From contig OY253656.1 of NCBI GenBank assembly GCA_958009055.1, positions 744,001-808,000 of the forward strand: a DNA stretch of 64,000 nucleotides. Direction: 5' to 3'. A program made the translations under genes and the position numbers. The first letter of the stretch is position 1. The number at the start of each line of letters is the position of its first letter. Of the stretch, positions 50,626 to 59,933 are shown piece by piece. This stretch comes from Choricystis sp. odSpoLacu1 (lineage: Eukaryota; Chlorophyta; Trebouxiophyceae). A model generated the notes under the pieces. It worked only from the letters and a program-made list of their open reading frames with translations, was not told the DNA's origin and ran no database searches.

Positions 50626-52161
50626 TCACTGCATCCTCCCCACCTCCCGCTTCATGCCGTCGTGCTCACCCGTGGCCAGCGCCACCCGGGCAGCCGCCAG
50701 GTCGGCCCTGATGCGGGAGACGAGCGCGCGCAGCGACCCAAACCGCATCTCTGGCCGAATAAACCCGCCCGCCGCCGCACCCAGCCTGGCGCCATAAAAG
50801 TCAGCGGCATAGTCATGCATGATGTGCACCTCCACGCTAACGTCGTCACCGTCAGCAAACGTGGGGCGGGCCCCGATGTTGAGGACGGCGGGGTGGGGGA
50901 GGGAATCAGAGGCGGGAGCGCCGGGCGGCGGGTTGAGGAGGCGGGCGTAGCTGTGGGTCGGTGCGTGGGATGAGAGTGTGTGGTGTCAAAGCAAAACAAA
51001 CTCCAAACGGGGAACGCCTCCCAACACAACAAAACCCCACACACAACCCTCGCTCACCCAAAGTACACGCCGCGCGGTCTCCCCGCGACGACGCTTCCCA
51101 CCACCCCAGTGTCCAGGTTGGCGGTGGGCACGCCCATCGCACGCGACCCCCGGCCAAAGCCGGTGACCACGGGGGCGGTGAGGAGGAGGGGGGGGGGGGG
51201 CAGGGTTAAGGCGGGGGGGAGCTGAGGGAAAGGTGTGTGGTAGAGTGAATGGGCAAGGGAGAAGAGAGGGTGAGTGCTCACAGCCCTGCGTTCTTTCTCT
51301 CCGCAACCGCCCTACCTCTCTCCCCACTCACCTGTAGCACAGCAATGTAGCACTCCTCATCCACCAACTGCACCAGGCGCAACGGCAGGCCAGCCCCAAT
51401 CAACTCCTCCCACCCGCGCTCATCGGGCAGTGTGTGGGGCACCGTCTCCGGATCCGCATTCCGCAACCTCCCATGCCACGCCCGACCCAGGGGGTGGGAC
51501 ACAACGATGTAGCCTCCAGGGCGCAGAAGGAGGGAGGCAGCGATGAGGGCGGAGGGCTGGTCTGCGACATTGCCAAACACGGCGTTGAAAAAAATGGCAT
51601 CGACAGGACCTTGGTAAGCAGGCACCGACTCCACGTCTCCCAGCCAGGTGCGCACGCCTGGGTCGTTGCCTAACAGGGTGGTGGAGGACGCATGGTCGGT
51701 GGTTAGACGGGCCAGCATGGCGGGGGAGACATCGACGGCTAAGACGTCGCTCACGCCGCGCGCGCGCAGAGGGGGGATCAGGCACCCGGTGCCCGCCCCC
51801 ACATCGATAACGCGGGAGGTGGGGCCCAAGTTGGGGACGGAGGCGATGATGCGGTGCAGGCGCTGTGGTGGGAAGGTGAGGGTTTCAGCTGCCCAGTCGG
51901 GAGCAGGCAGCCACGCAGCCTCTCTCCTTCCCCCTCTCCTACGCTCGCCTCAACTACTTCTGGCGGCGCTGCCTCCGCAATCGCGTCCACCGCGGCGTCG
52001 AACACGGCGGCCTGGGCCGCGTTGTGCGCGGCGCGTGCGTCCGCATTGGGCGGCGCGGCGCGCGGGGGGGGAGGCGGTTGGTGTGTCCTCGCCCGCGTGG
52101 GCGTGGCGCCACGCAGGGGGACGCGGCAGGGGCAGCCTGCGCGAGCTGAGAGAGTCGGCAT
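50626..52161 (-). CDS. fusion: SAM-dependent methyltransferase + riboflavin kinase
   Basis: Exon 1 starts at 52161 (MPTLSARAGCPCRVPL, plastid-like). Its donor is ambiguous near 51943-51958. Exon 2 (51332-51862) is a class I methyltransferase: RVIDVGAGTGCLIPPL, LAVDVSPAML, VDAIFFNAVFGNV, GGYIVVSHPLGRAWHGRL. Exon 3 (51058-51221) begins in phase 0 after a normal GT-AG intron and gives PVVTGFGRGSRAMGVPTANL, the riboflavin-kinase core, then GVYFG. Exon 4 (50626-50950) has NIGARPTF, VEVHIMHDYAADFYG and FIRPEMRFGSL. The kinase makes FMN from riboflavin and ATP. Total is about 410 aa. Without splicing, the methyltransferase would stop at 51278, so two separate or alternatively spliced products remain possible. 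Confidence 0.75.
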
Positions 52162-52227
52162 CGGAGCCCGCGGGAGGCAAATGCGTCAGAAACTACACAG
52201 CCGACTGAACGACGAAAAACAAGCCGC

Positions 52228-53415
52228 TCACCGCCCCAGCCTGTGCAGCGGCACCACGTCGCCGCCTCCGCCCGCAAAGCGATCGACACCAAACGATGCG
52301 ACATCGGCGTCCACAGCCTTCCCAGTCGCCAGGTCGGCCGCGATCAGCCCCACCAGCGTTGAGAATTTAAACCCTTCCCCGCAGCACCCGCCCGCCACGA
52401 CGACGCGGCCTTGCGCCAGGACATCGATCACGTACCGCCCGTCTGCCGAATCCGTCCACGTGTACACGTGGGGTGAGTGAGGGGTGGGGTGCAGGGTGGG
52501 CAGGCAGGACGTGACGCGGGCGGACAGGGCGGCCAGGGTGGCGGCGCACGGTTCGCGGTCAGTGTCCCCCTCCCCCAGCGCTCGCACAGGGTCATCCAGC
52601 CCCACCTTGTACCCAGGCGTCACAATGCCAGGCATGGCGTACAGCGAGGACGCGCCGCCGATCGGTCCGTCGTACCAGCAGGGCCAGTCGTGCGCGGGGG
52701 GGAGGCCGCCGCCGCCGCGCGCGGCCACGTCAAAGTGGGCCACCTGCTGCACACGGGGGCCAAACGCGAGCGGCCGCCTCCCCTCGGCAGTCAGCACGGG
52801 GTCCAACAACGCCTGGATGCCGGTGCCGTGGGCCAGGACGGCGACGTCGGCGTCGTGGTGGCGCCCGTCGGTCGTTGTCACGCGCACGCGGTCGTTGTTC
52901 TCCAGGCACACGCCCTTCACACGTGCGTCCGTCAGGAGTGCACCTCCCGCGTTGACAAACAGCTTCATGTGGGCTCGGTTGGCGGCTTCAGCCAGCACGA
53001 CGCCGGCTTCGGGTTGCCACACCGCGGGACGTGTGTCGGGGGCGAGGGACGGCAAGTGGCGCCCGACGTCTCGCGGGTCGATTAAAGTGTGATCCACCCC
53101 CTCCCCAGCCAGCGCGGCCGCCACCTCCAGCACACCAGCCTCTTCATCGCGCCACAGAATGCCGCGCGTGACCAGGATGGTTTCCCCCGCGTCGCGCTCG
53201 AGGCGTCGCCACGCGTCGACCGCCGCCCGCCCCAGGCGCACACGCTCTGGGTCAGCGTGGGCGAGGCGCCAGATGCGAGTGCCGCCAGTGCTGGATCCGG
53301 AGAGAGGAGCTGGTGTCGGCCCGGCTTCCAACAGGGTGGTGCGCAGGCCAGCGCGCGCGAGCGCGGCCGCGGCGGCCGCGCCCCACGCGCCCGCGCCCAC
53401 GACGAGGGCACGCAT
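52228..53415 (-). CDS. FAD-dependent amine oxidase, sarcosine/pipecolate oxidase family
   Basis: A single exon, 395 aa. Dinucleotide-binding start MRALVVGAGAWGAAAAAALA, then LLEAG, GSSTGGTRIWRLAHAD (family motif SSxGxxRIxR), and the C-terminal flavin region GRVVVAGGCCGEGFKFSTLVG (GxGFKF). This matches monomeric sarcosine oxidase, N-methyltryptophan oxidase and peroxisomal sarcosine/pipecolate oxidases. These oxidise secondary amines to an imine and hydrogen peroxide. The Cys that bonds FAD in MSOX (CMYT) is replaced: the segment reads SPHVYTWTDSADGRYVID, with His there. Flavin may be non-covalent or His-linked. No presequence and no clear peroxisomal SKL (ends HRLGR). Confidence 0.85.
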   Translation of the reverse strand: MRALVVGAGAWGAAAAAALARAGLRTTLLEAGPTPAPLSGSSTGGTRIWRLAHADPERVRLGRAAVDAWRRLERDAGETILVTRGILWRDEEAGVLEVAAALAGEGVDHTLIDPRDVGRHLPSLAPDTRPAVWQPEAGVVLAEAANRAHMKLFVNAGGALLTDARVKGVCLENNDRVRVTTTDGRHHDADVAVLAHGTGIQALLDPVLTAEGRRPLAFGPRVQQVAHFDVAARGGGGLPPAHDWPCWYDGPIGGASSLYAMPGIVTPGYKVGLDDPVRALGEGDTDREPCAATLAALSARVTSCLPTLHPTPHSPHVYTWTDSADGRYVIDVLAQGRVVVAGGCCGEGFKFSTLVGLIAADLATGKAVDADVASFGVDRFAGGGGDVVPLHRLGR

Positions 53416-53639
53416 GTTTGGACGTGGAGTGTGGTGTCGGGGTGTGAAGCGTGCGGGACTGCTGGCTTCCAGTCGTGACGAAGGTGCACTGAACAACAAA
53501 TGTGGGCCGCGTTGTTTGGTGGTGGAGCTCGACTTTTTTTTGCGCCACCTTCTTTTCGACGGACACAAGGGTGTGGTGCAGAGACCGTGCGCACGATCCA
53601 ACAAACACAGTTCTACAGATCGAACAAAAAACACACTGC

Positions 53640-55114
53640 TCACCGCAGCACAATCACCTTCTTCCCCGACCCGGGCGGCCGCTCCTCCAGCCTGGCCACC
53701 CGCTTGACCGCGCCCGTGAACGCTTTGCGGTCGGCGGGGGTGGCGAGGCGCGCTTTGAACAGGGCGGTCAGCGCGGCGGACGGCAGGGGCCCATGTTCGC
53801 GCAGGGCGGCCGTGACGTCGGCGTCGGTGGGAGGGCCAGCAGCAGCAGCAGCAGCACCAGTCCCTGGCTCCGTTTTGACGCGCTTGGCGTCGGTCGCGGC
53901 GTCAGCGGGGGACCCCGCCTTGCGCTTGCCGGCAGCGGGTGACGGCGACCGCGCGGGGGCAGACGCGGACGCCCCCCCTGCCGCCCCATCCAGCCGCGCA
54001 GCCATGGCGTCCAGGTCTTCGTCTTCGTCCTCGCCCCCACCATCAAACGAGGGCGACCCCCGACGGGCGGCGGCGGCGGGGCCGTCATCGTCCGAGTCTC
54101 CGCCGAGTCCCGTCGACGCGAGAATCCGTTTCAACTCTGCATTCCCCCCCACCGCCGAGGGAGACGCCAGGGCGGCGTCCGCGTCGTCGTCTGCGTCGTC
54201 GTCGTCGGACGCGCCAAAGCCGGCGGGGGGGGAGGGTGCGGCGTCGGCGTCTGCGGCCGCGTCACCCCCGCCTCCGCCATCCGCCCAGTCGTCGTCGTCA
54301 TCGTCGCGCGCGTCCACGTGCTCCCAGTCTTCAGCGCCCGCGGCGGCGGCGTCGAGCGCGTTGTTGGCGGTGGCGCCGCCCGGGGGGGCGTCGTCGTCGG
54401 CTTCGGCGGGGGCGCGGCGCGCGGCGCGGGGGGCGCCACCCGCGCGCGCGCGCGCGCGAGGCGAGCCTTCACGCCCTCATCGTCACTGCCGCCCGCGCCG
54501 CCGTCGCCGTCGCCGTCTCCGCCAGCTGCCGCGGCTTCAGCGTCGGCGCGGGACAGGGCGGCCGCCAGTCTGGAGGGTAGAGCGGGGCCGCCCACGCCGC
54601 CGCCTCCGCGCGCGCGCGCCTCCATCGCCGCCTCCGCCTCCTCCAGCGACAGCGCTTTGTAGCGCAGCGGCGGCCTAAACGTGTGCCACTCGTCCACGGG
54701 CTGCACGGTCGTGCCGCCCTCGCCGTCTCGGATGAGGAGGAAGTAGGCGCCGCTCGTCAGGCCGCCCTCCACGGCAGACGCGGCGACCGGGGGGGCATCC
54801 TCCGCTTTGGCCAGGCCATCACGCAGCACCCACCCTCCTTCCGCCACACCGTCGGTGGGGGGGCGAGGGGCCAGCGTCCAGGCAGCACGCGCACGCTCGC
54901 GAAAGGGGGGGGCGCCGAGGGGGAAGGCGGCCAGCAGGTGGCGCCTGCCGGCTGGATGGGGGGCGGCGGCGCGCAGGACGAGTTCCTGGGTGGGTGTGGG
55001 TGGCGAGGGGAGAGAGGGAGGGTGGGCGATCGCGGGTGGGGGTCGGGATGGTGCCGGGCGTCCTGCCTCACACAGGCGCACACACACCGTCTCGTCTTCC
55101 AGCGCGTCCGCCAT
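53640..55114 (-). CDS. transcription factor IIF alpha subunit (RAP74), frame broken at a GC repeat
   Basis: The start at 55114 reads MADALEDETVC. A short first intron probably joins this to ELVLRAAAPHPAGRRH (acceptor near 54988, donor ambiguous). The N-terminal TFIIF dimerisation barrel includes GGLTSGAYFLLIRDGEGGT and WHTFRPPLRYKALSLEEAEA. The central acidic region has AEDWEHVDARDDDDDDW and DDDDADDDADAALA. The C-terminal winged helix has TDADVTAALREHGPLPSAAL, TALFKARL and FTGAVKRVARLEE. The reading frame changes within (GC)n at 54440-54458. Frame 2 before and frame 0 after give continuous RAP74-like sequence, so a small indel is likely. It is a general RNA polymerase II factor. Confidence 0.8.
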
Positions 55115-55243
55115 GGCGGGCGGGTGCGTGTTTGTGTGGTGGTGCGCAGGGAGAGAGAGGCTCGCTCCCCGAGCAGGAGTTTTTTTTTTTTTTGGTGAAG
55201 CGAATTGCGGAAACTGTCGTCACTCTGACGACGACGACGACAA
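55115..55243. promoter_or_regulatory. bidirectional promoter region (TFIIF-alpha / thioesterase)
   Basis: 129 bases between divergent start codons with a 12-T run at about 55183-55194. No classical core element was identified. Confidence 0.45.
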
Positions 55244-55882
55244 ATGGCCGACTCAACCAGCGCCGGCCTCCTGTCCACGGCGTGGGCACGAGACCTACTC
55301 TCCCGCCCCTCCGTCTCCACCGTCCTCGGCTCGGCCCACGCCCTCGTCTCAGGCGGCGCGACGCCCGGCCTCCCCCCCGATCACTTCTTCACGGCGCTGC
55401 TGCGGTCTCGTGTGATAAAAGACATGGTGGCCGCCGTCGACGCCGGCCCTCCCTACACATTCTACGCTCTAGCAGAGCTGGGGGACGCGGTGTGCGGCCA
55501 CCCGGGCGTCTCCCACGGCGGCGTGTCGGCGGCGTTGCACGATGATACACTCGGAGGCTTGGCCTTCACACTCAAACGCGACGCCATCGCCGGCGTCCCC
55601 CCCGGCCCCGCGTTCACGGTGGCCCTGGATGTGGCATATGCATCTCCTGTCCCCGCGGGGTCCGCCGTCCTCGTCACGGCCACCCTGGATCGGGTGGAGG
55701 GGCGCAAGATGTGGCTTCAGTCTCAACTAACGACGCAGCCCGACGGCGTGGTGAGGAACACGGCGCGCGCGTTGTTCGTGGTGCCCAAAGCGTGGGCAGA
55801 GGGAGGTGGCGACGGCGGCAATGTTGTGTCAGAGGCTGGGGTGGAGAGGTTGGCACGGAGTCCGCGCGAGACTGGTCTGTAA
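55244..55882 (+). CDS. hotdog-fold thioesterase (4HBT / THEM4-like)
   Basis: A single exon, 212 aa. The hotdog helix signature is HPGVSHGGVSAALHDDTLG, with the acidic residue expected for the catalytic site. The strand pattern FTVALDVAYASPVPAGSAVLVTA, WLQSQLT and NTARALFVVPK follows. It resembles PaaI/THEM4-type acyl-CoA thioesterases, often organellar. An obvious presequence is lacking. The gene ends only 28 bp from the convergent stop of the Ndc1-like gene. Confidence 0.85.
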   Translation: MADSTSAGLLSTAWARDLLSRPSVSTVLGSAHALVSGGATPGLPPDHFFTALLRSRVIKDMVAAVDAGPPYTFYALAELGDAVCGHPGVSHGGVSAALHDDTLGGLAFTLKRDAIAGVPPGPAFTVALDVAYASPVPAGSAVLVTATLDRVEGRKMWLQSQLTTQPDGVVRNTARALFVVPKAWAEGGGDGGNVVSEAGVERLARSPRETGL

Positions 55883-55910
55883 AACAATGTTTTTTCGTTG
55901 TCATCACATC

Positions 55911-57665
55911 TCAAAACCCGCCCACCATGCCCTCCACCTCGACCGCCAGCTCTGCTTGCCCCCCAGCTGGCGGCCACCGACTGGCGCTGGCCAGGGCGCG
56001 GACGGCGTCAGGTCCAAAGGCCGCCACCGCGCGGCGAGCAGACGTGTCGGCAATGTCAGCGAGAGAGGCCACCGCTGCGTCGCCGCCCCCGCCGCGACGC
56101 GCGGTGGCGGCAGGCAGGGCCAACGGCCCCACCCTGGCGGTGGGAGGCGGCGCCACCGCCGCCAGCGAGCGCAGGGTGCGCGCCGCGGCGGTGAGCGACG
56201 CCAGCACGGCCCCCACGTTGGGGTCCCCCAGCTGGGCAGCCCCCAGCTCGTCGTCCACGGACGATGACGCGGCCAGCCCGCCCAGGGTGCGCAGCGCCAG
56301 GGCGGCGTGCGTCCAGCGGGGGAGCAGGGCGGCGGCAGCGGCGGCTGCGGCAGAGGGCGCGGGTGTCGCGGGCGCGGGCGCCGCGCTCGTGCCGCCCCAG
56401 CGCGGTGCCGCGGCGGGCGGCGCCCCCCACCGCGGGGGCGCGGCGGCCGCCACTTTGGCGCCGCCTGGCAGGCCAGATGCAGCAGTGGCGATCACGGCAG
56501 CCACTTCGTCCAGGCACAGGGCCACGGGGTCGCACCAGCCACGCGCGTCTGCGCCGGCGCCGCCGCGCCGCGTGGACGCGCCCCCGCCAAACAGCGCCCT
56601 CCGCCGCGCCACGCCGGCCGCGTCGGTGGCTTCCGCGACGAGGGTGAGATCGTGGCGCGCCGCCAGGTCGAGCAAGGGGTCGGCCCGGCCGGCGTCCAGG
56701 GCGGTCAGGAGGGCGTCCGTCGGGGAGGCGCGCGGCGCGGACGGCGTCGCGTCCCCCGCGTCGCCCCCCGCAAACGCGACCCTCTCCCCCAGCACGCAGC
56801 GCACGGTGGCGCCCCCCGCGCACAGGCCGACGGCTGCCAGCAGCCCCCCCAGCACGGTCGCCGCGGTGGAGGCGCCGCCGTGCGTCGCGACGCGCAGAGG
56901 GTCGGCGCGCTTCGCGGCCGCCGTGGCCGCCAGCGACGCCCCCGCCAGCCGCACGGCGGACGGCAGGCACGCCAGGGCCGCCGCCTTGACGGCGTAGGGG
57001 CGGCGACGCTGGATGGGGGGGAAGGCGATGACGTCGTCGTTGCTGTGGAAAGAGGAGGGGGAGGGAAGAGTGGTTGGGTTTGTCTCAAAAAACGCACCCT
57101 CTCTCTCCCCCCCCCCCCCCACACACACACCCACAACTTCCACTCACCGGTACATTGCGTGCACCGCGTACAGCCCCCCGATCGTGGCGCCGTACGCGCC
57201 CGCCCATGGCGGCGCGCCAACGCCGCGCGCCGCGGACGCCGCGCGAACAATAACCGCCCCCGCACACGCCGCCACCGCGGGCCACGCGGCCACCACCCGC
57301 ACGCCACCCCCCCGCACACGGGTGGCCAGGGCCAGGGCCACCCCCGCAAACGGGGCGGCGGCGGGGGGCACGCCCGCGACACGCGGCGGCGCGCCGCCGA
57401 CGGGCGTCGCGCGCGCCACGCCCGCGTGCAGGGCGGCGGGCGCGGCGGCCGCGGCCGCCGTCACCAGGGTCCACCACAGCGACCGTATGTGCAAGGCGGT
57501 GAGGATGGCGCGGGGCAGGCCGAGTGGGGTCAGCAGGCCTGGGGTTGCGGCGCGCAGCGCGACGGCGGCGACCGCGGCCACCGCGGCTGCGTACAGGGCG
57601 GTGCCCAGGATGCGCAGCTGACGTGCGTCCGCCCAGCCGGGCGGTGGGGAGGGAGCGGGAGGCAT
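55911..57665 (-). CDS. Ndc1-like transmembrane nucleoporin (tentative)
   Basis: Exon 1 (57148-57665) and exon 2 (55911-57042) give 549 aa. The N-terminal 170 residues hold several hydrophobic helices (ILGTALYAAAVAAVAAVALRA; SLWWTLVTAAAAAAPAALHA; FAGVALALAT; VAAWPAVAACAGAVIVRAA; AGAYGATIGGLYAVHAMY). After the splice comes NDDVIAFPPIQRRRPYAVK, resembling the Ndc1 motif that follows its last membrane helix. A mostly helical Ala-rich soluble half follows. Length and layout fit green-lineage Ndc1, which anchors the nuclear pore complex. The assignment rests on weak sequence similarity. Confidence 0.5.
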
Positions 57666-58064
57666 CGGGAAACTGGGTCGAGACACTGCTGAAACACAGT
57701 CGATTGCCTCAATTCCCGCCGCGCGCGCGTGAAGTGACCCACCGGCTGCTCCACGCGCAACACACCGTCGCCGTTGACACACGCTCCTCGCTCACGCGAC
57801 CTGTGTGTCCAGGCTTTGCCAAGTGGTCGCGCTGGCAAAAACACGTGACCCGCGACACCCAACTCGCTGCTGCCTCGCTGTGTGGTGGAGCCCCGCGCTC
57901 TCCCTCCCTCTCCCAATCCCCAATTTACGCCACCGAGGCGTGGACTGCCTCCATCCGTCCCCTCGACGGCGCCACCTGATTAGGGGAGGCCGTCTGTGTT
58001 GACTGTTGTGGTTCGCGTTTCGCACGCGTGTGTTCGTTCCCCTCTTTTCTCCACATACAACCCC
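57666..58064. promoter_or_regulatory. divergent intergenic region (Ndc1-like / His-rich coiled-coil gene)
   Basis: 399 bases between divergent start codons. No gene was recognised. It is moderately GC-rich with a stretch at 57876-57960 lacking strong coding signal. Confidence 0.4.
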
Positions 58065-59383
58065 ATGCTGCCCCAAGCTGTCTACGGTGGCGGCTACGGT
58101 GGCTACAAGGATGACGCTCGCGGGTTTGGAAAGTGAGTTTGGTGGTGGGCAAGGGGGGCTGCGGGGCGTCCGCGCGGCCGCGTTTCCCGCGCCATTGGAA
58201 GCCGGTTCTCACCCTCCCTCCCTCCCCTCAGAAAACGCAACCCCGTCGCCCGCGCCCTGTCCCGCCACGGCGGCATGCTGTCCCTCGTCCTGCTGCTGGC
58301 CCTGGGCGCGGGCGGGCTGGCGTTCACGCGGCACGCGTCGTCCTGCCGCGCCGCTGCCGCCAAGGCGCACGCCCAGATCACGGAGCTGCAGAACGAGCAC
58401 GGCCGGGTCAAGGTGAGTAGTGGAAAGCGTTTGTGTGTGTGTGTGTGTGTGTGTGTGAGGGTTTTGGGGAGGGGGTGTGGGGACAGCTTTTGCCGATCCT
58501 TGTCGCTCCTTTTTTCCACTCCCTACCCTTCCTCCAGACCACGCACCACGTCTCCTCCAAACTCGCAGACGCCAAGTCGCGCGAGGTGGCCACCCTGCAG
58601 GCCGCCCTGGACGAAGTGCGGCGCCAGCTGGCCCACGAAAAGGAAACAGTCGCCTCGCGCGACCGCCGCGTGGCCGAACTAGAGCACGCCACTCACGGCC
58701 ACGGCGCGACGCAGGCTGAGGTGGACGCCCTGCGCTCCCGCGTTGACACCCTGACCCGAACCCTGGCCGACAAGACGCGGGAAGCGGACGAAGCGCGCCG
58801 CGCGCTGGAGACGGAGAAGGAGCTGCACCTGAAGAAGGAGGCGGAATGGCGGGCTGGCGGTGGCCACGCGTCCGACGATGACGACCACGCCGGCTTCCTG
58901 CAGGTGGCCACCCTGCTGGAGGAGCAGGGGGTGAAGCACCCTGGGGGGACCAAGGCGCTCGCGTCGACACTGGCCAAATTCTTTGAGCGCCAGATGGCTG
59001 ACGTCATGGCCTCCGCGGAGCGGGGGGACAAGGTGGCCGACACGCCCGCCCACGACATCTCCTCCAAGCTGATTCAAACGCTGACGGAGCAGGGGGTGAC
59101 GTCGTCTCACGGGCTGGACCACTTTTTCCAGACGATCGACCATTTGACTGATGCCGCCCTGACTCACTGGGCCCCCAGCCCGCCTGGGGACCACGCCCAG
59201 CACCATGCGGACGCGCACGCGCAGGCGGCGCATCACGGCGGCGGCGGCCACCACGACGCCCACGCGCAGCCGGATGCCGCGCACCACGGCGGCGGCGACC
59301 ACCACGCCGACGCTGCCCACCACGGCGGCGACCACCACGCGGAGGGGCGGCACAAGCCGGATGCATCCGGGTTTGTGATGTGA
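58065..59383 (+). CDS. single-pass coiled-coil protein with His-rich C-terminal repeats
   Basis: Exons 58065-58132, 58232-58412 and 58538-59383 give 364 aa. The start MLPQAVYGGGYGGYKDDARG is Gly/Tyr rich. A hydrophobic segment (MLSLVLLLALGAGGLAFT) anchors the protein. Residues about 65-180 are coiled coil (SREVATLQAALDEVRRQLAH; VDALRSRVDTLTRTLADK). A compact region with two similar halves follows (VATLLEEQGVKHPGGTKALA... and LIQTLTEQGVTSSHGLDHFF). The last 80 residues are repeats of AAHHGGGDHHADA type, with a high His count. Metal binding is an inference from composition. No family was recognised. Confidence 0.65.
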
Positions 59384-59933
59384 GTGTTGGGGTGGTGGAG
59401 GGACAAGACAACACCAAAGAGAGAGAGAGGGTGGATGGTTCGAGCGACAAGCGAGAGAGAGGAGACTCCCCAAAAGAGGCACAAAACCACAATCTTTCGT
59501 TTTTTTTTTCCTTCTTCCCTCCTTTTCATTCACGAGAATGTAGAGTGCGCTGCGCGTGTGGCGGTGTGTGCGTGTGAACAGTGTTAGGGTGAGGGGAGGT
59601 CGGAAGAGAGGGGCGCCAAAAAGCACAGGGTCGGCGTCTCGCTCGCTTGCTCGCTCGCCCCCCCGCTCCACACCCCCTTTTTTCTCACTCTCTGTGCGCG
59701 GTGTGGGCGCTCGCCCTCCCACCGCTGTCTGTGCCACACCCTAGGCCAGCCTCACGCACGCTCCCCCCTCCAGTGAGGGGGCGCGCGCGCAGCAGGCCCC
59801 CCGCCCGTTCTCGGGCCAGGCGGAAGCCGCGCTGCGCCGCGGTCCCCATTCTCTCGCCCTCTGTCGTCCGCCCTCACTCGCCGACACCACTCCCCCTCCC
59901 CCCGCCGCCCCCTCTTCACACTCTGCACCAGCC
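59384..59933. other. intergenic, no gene seen
   Basis: The 3' flank of the His-rich gene (GAGAGAGA at 59418-59429, T run near 59500) and a long GC/CT-rich 5' flank of the PP2A subunit gene. No independent gene was supported. Confidence 0.5.
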
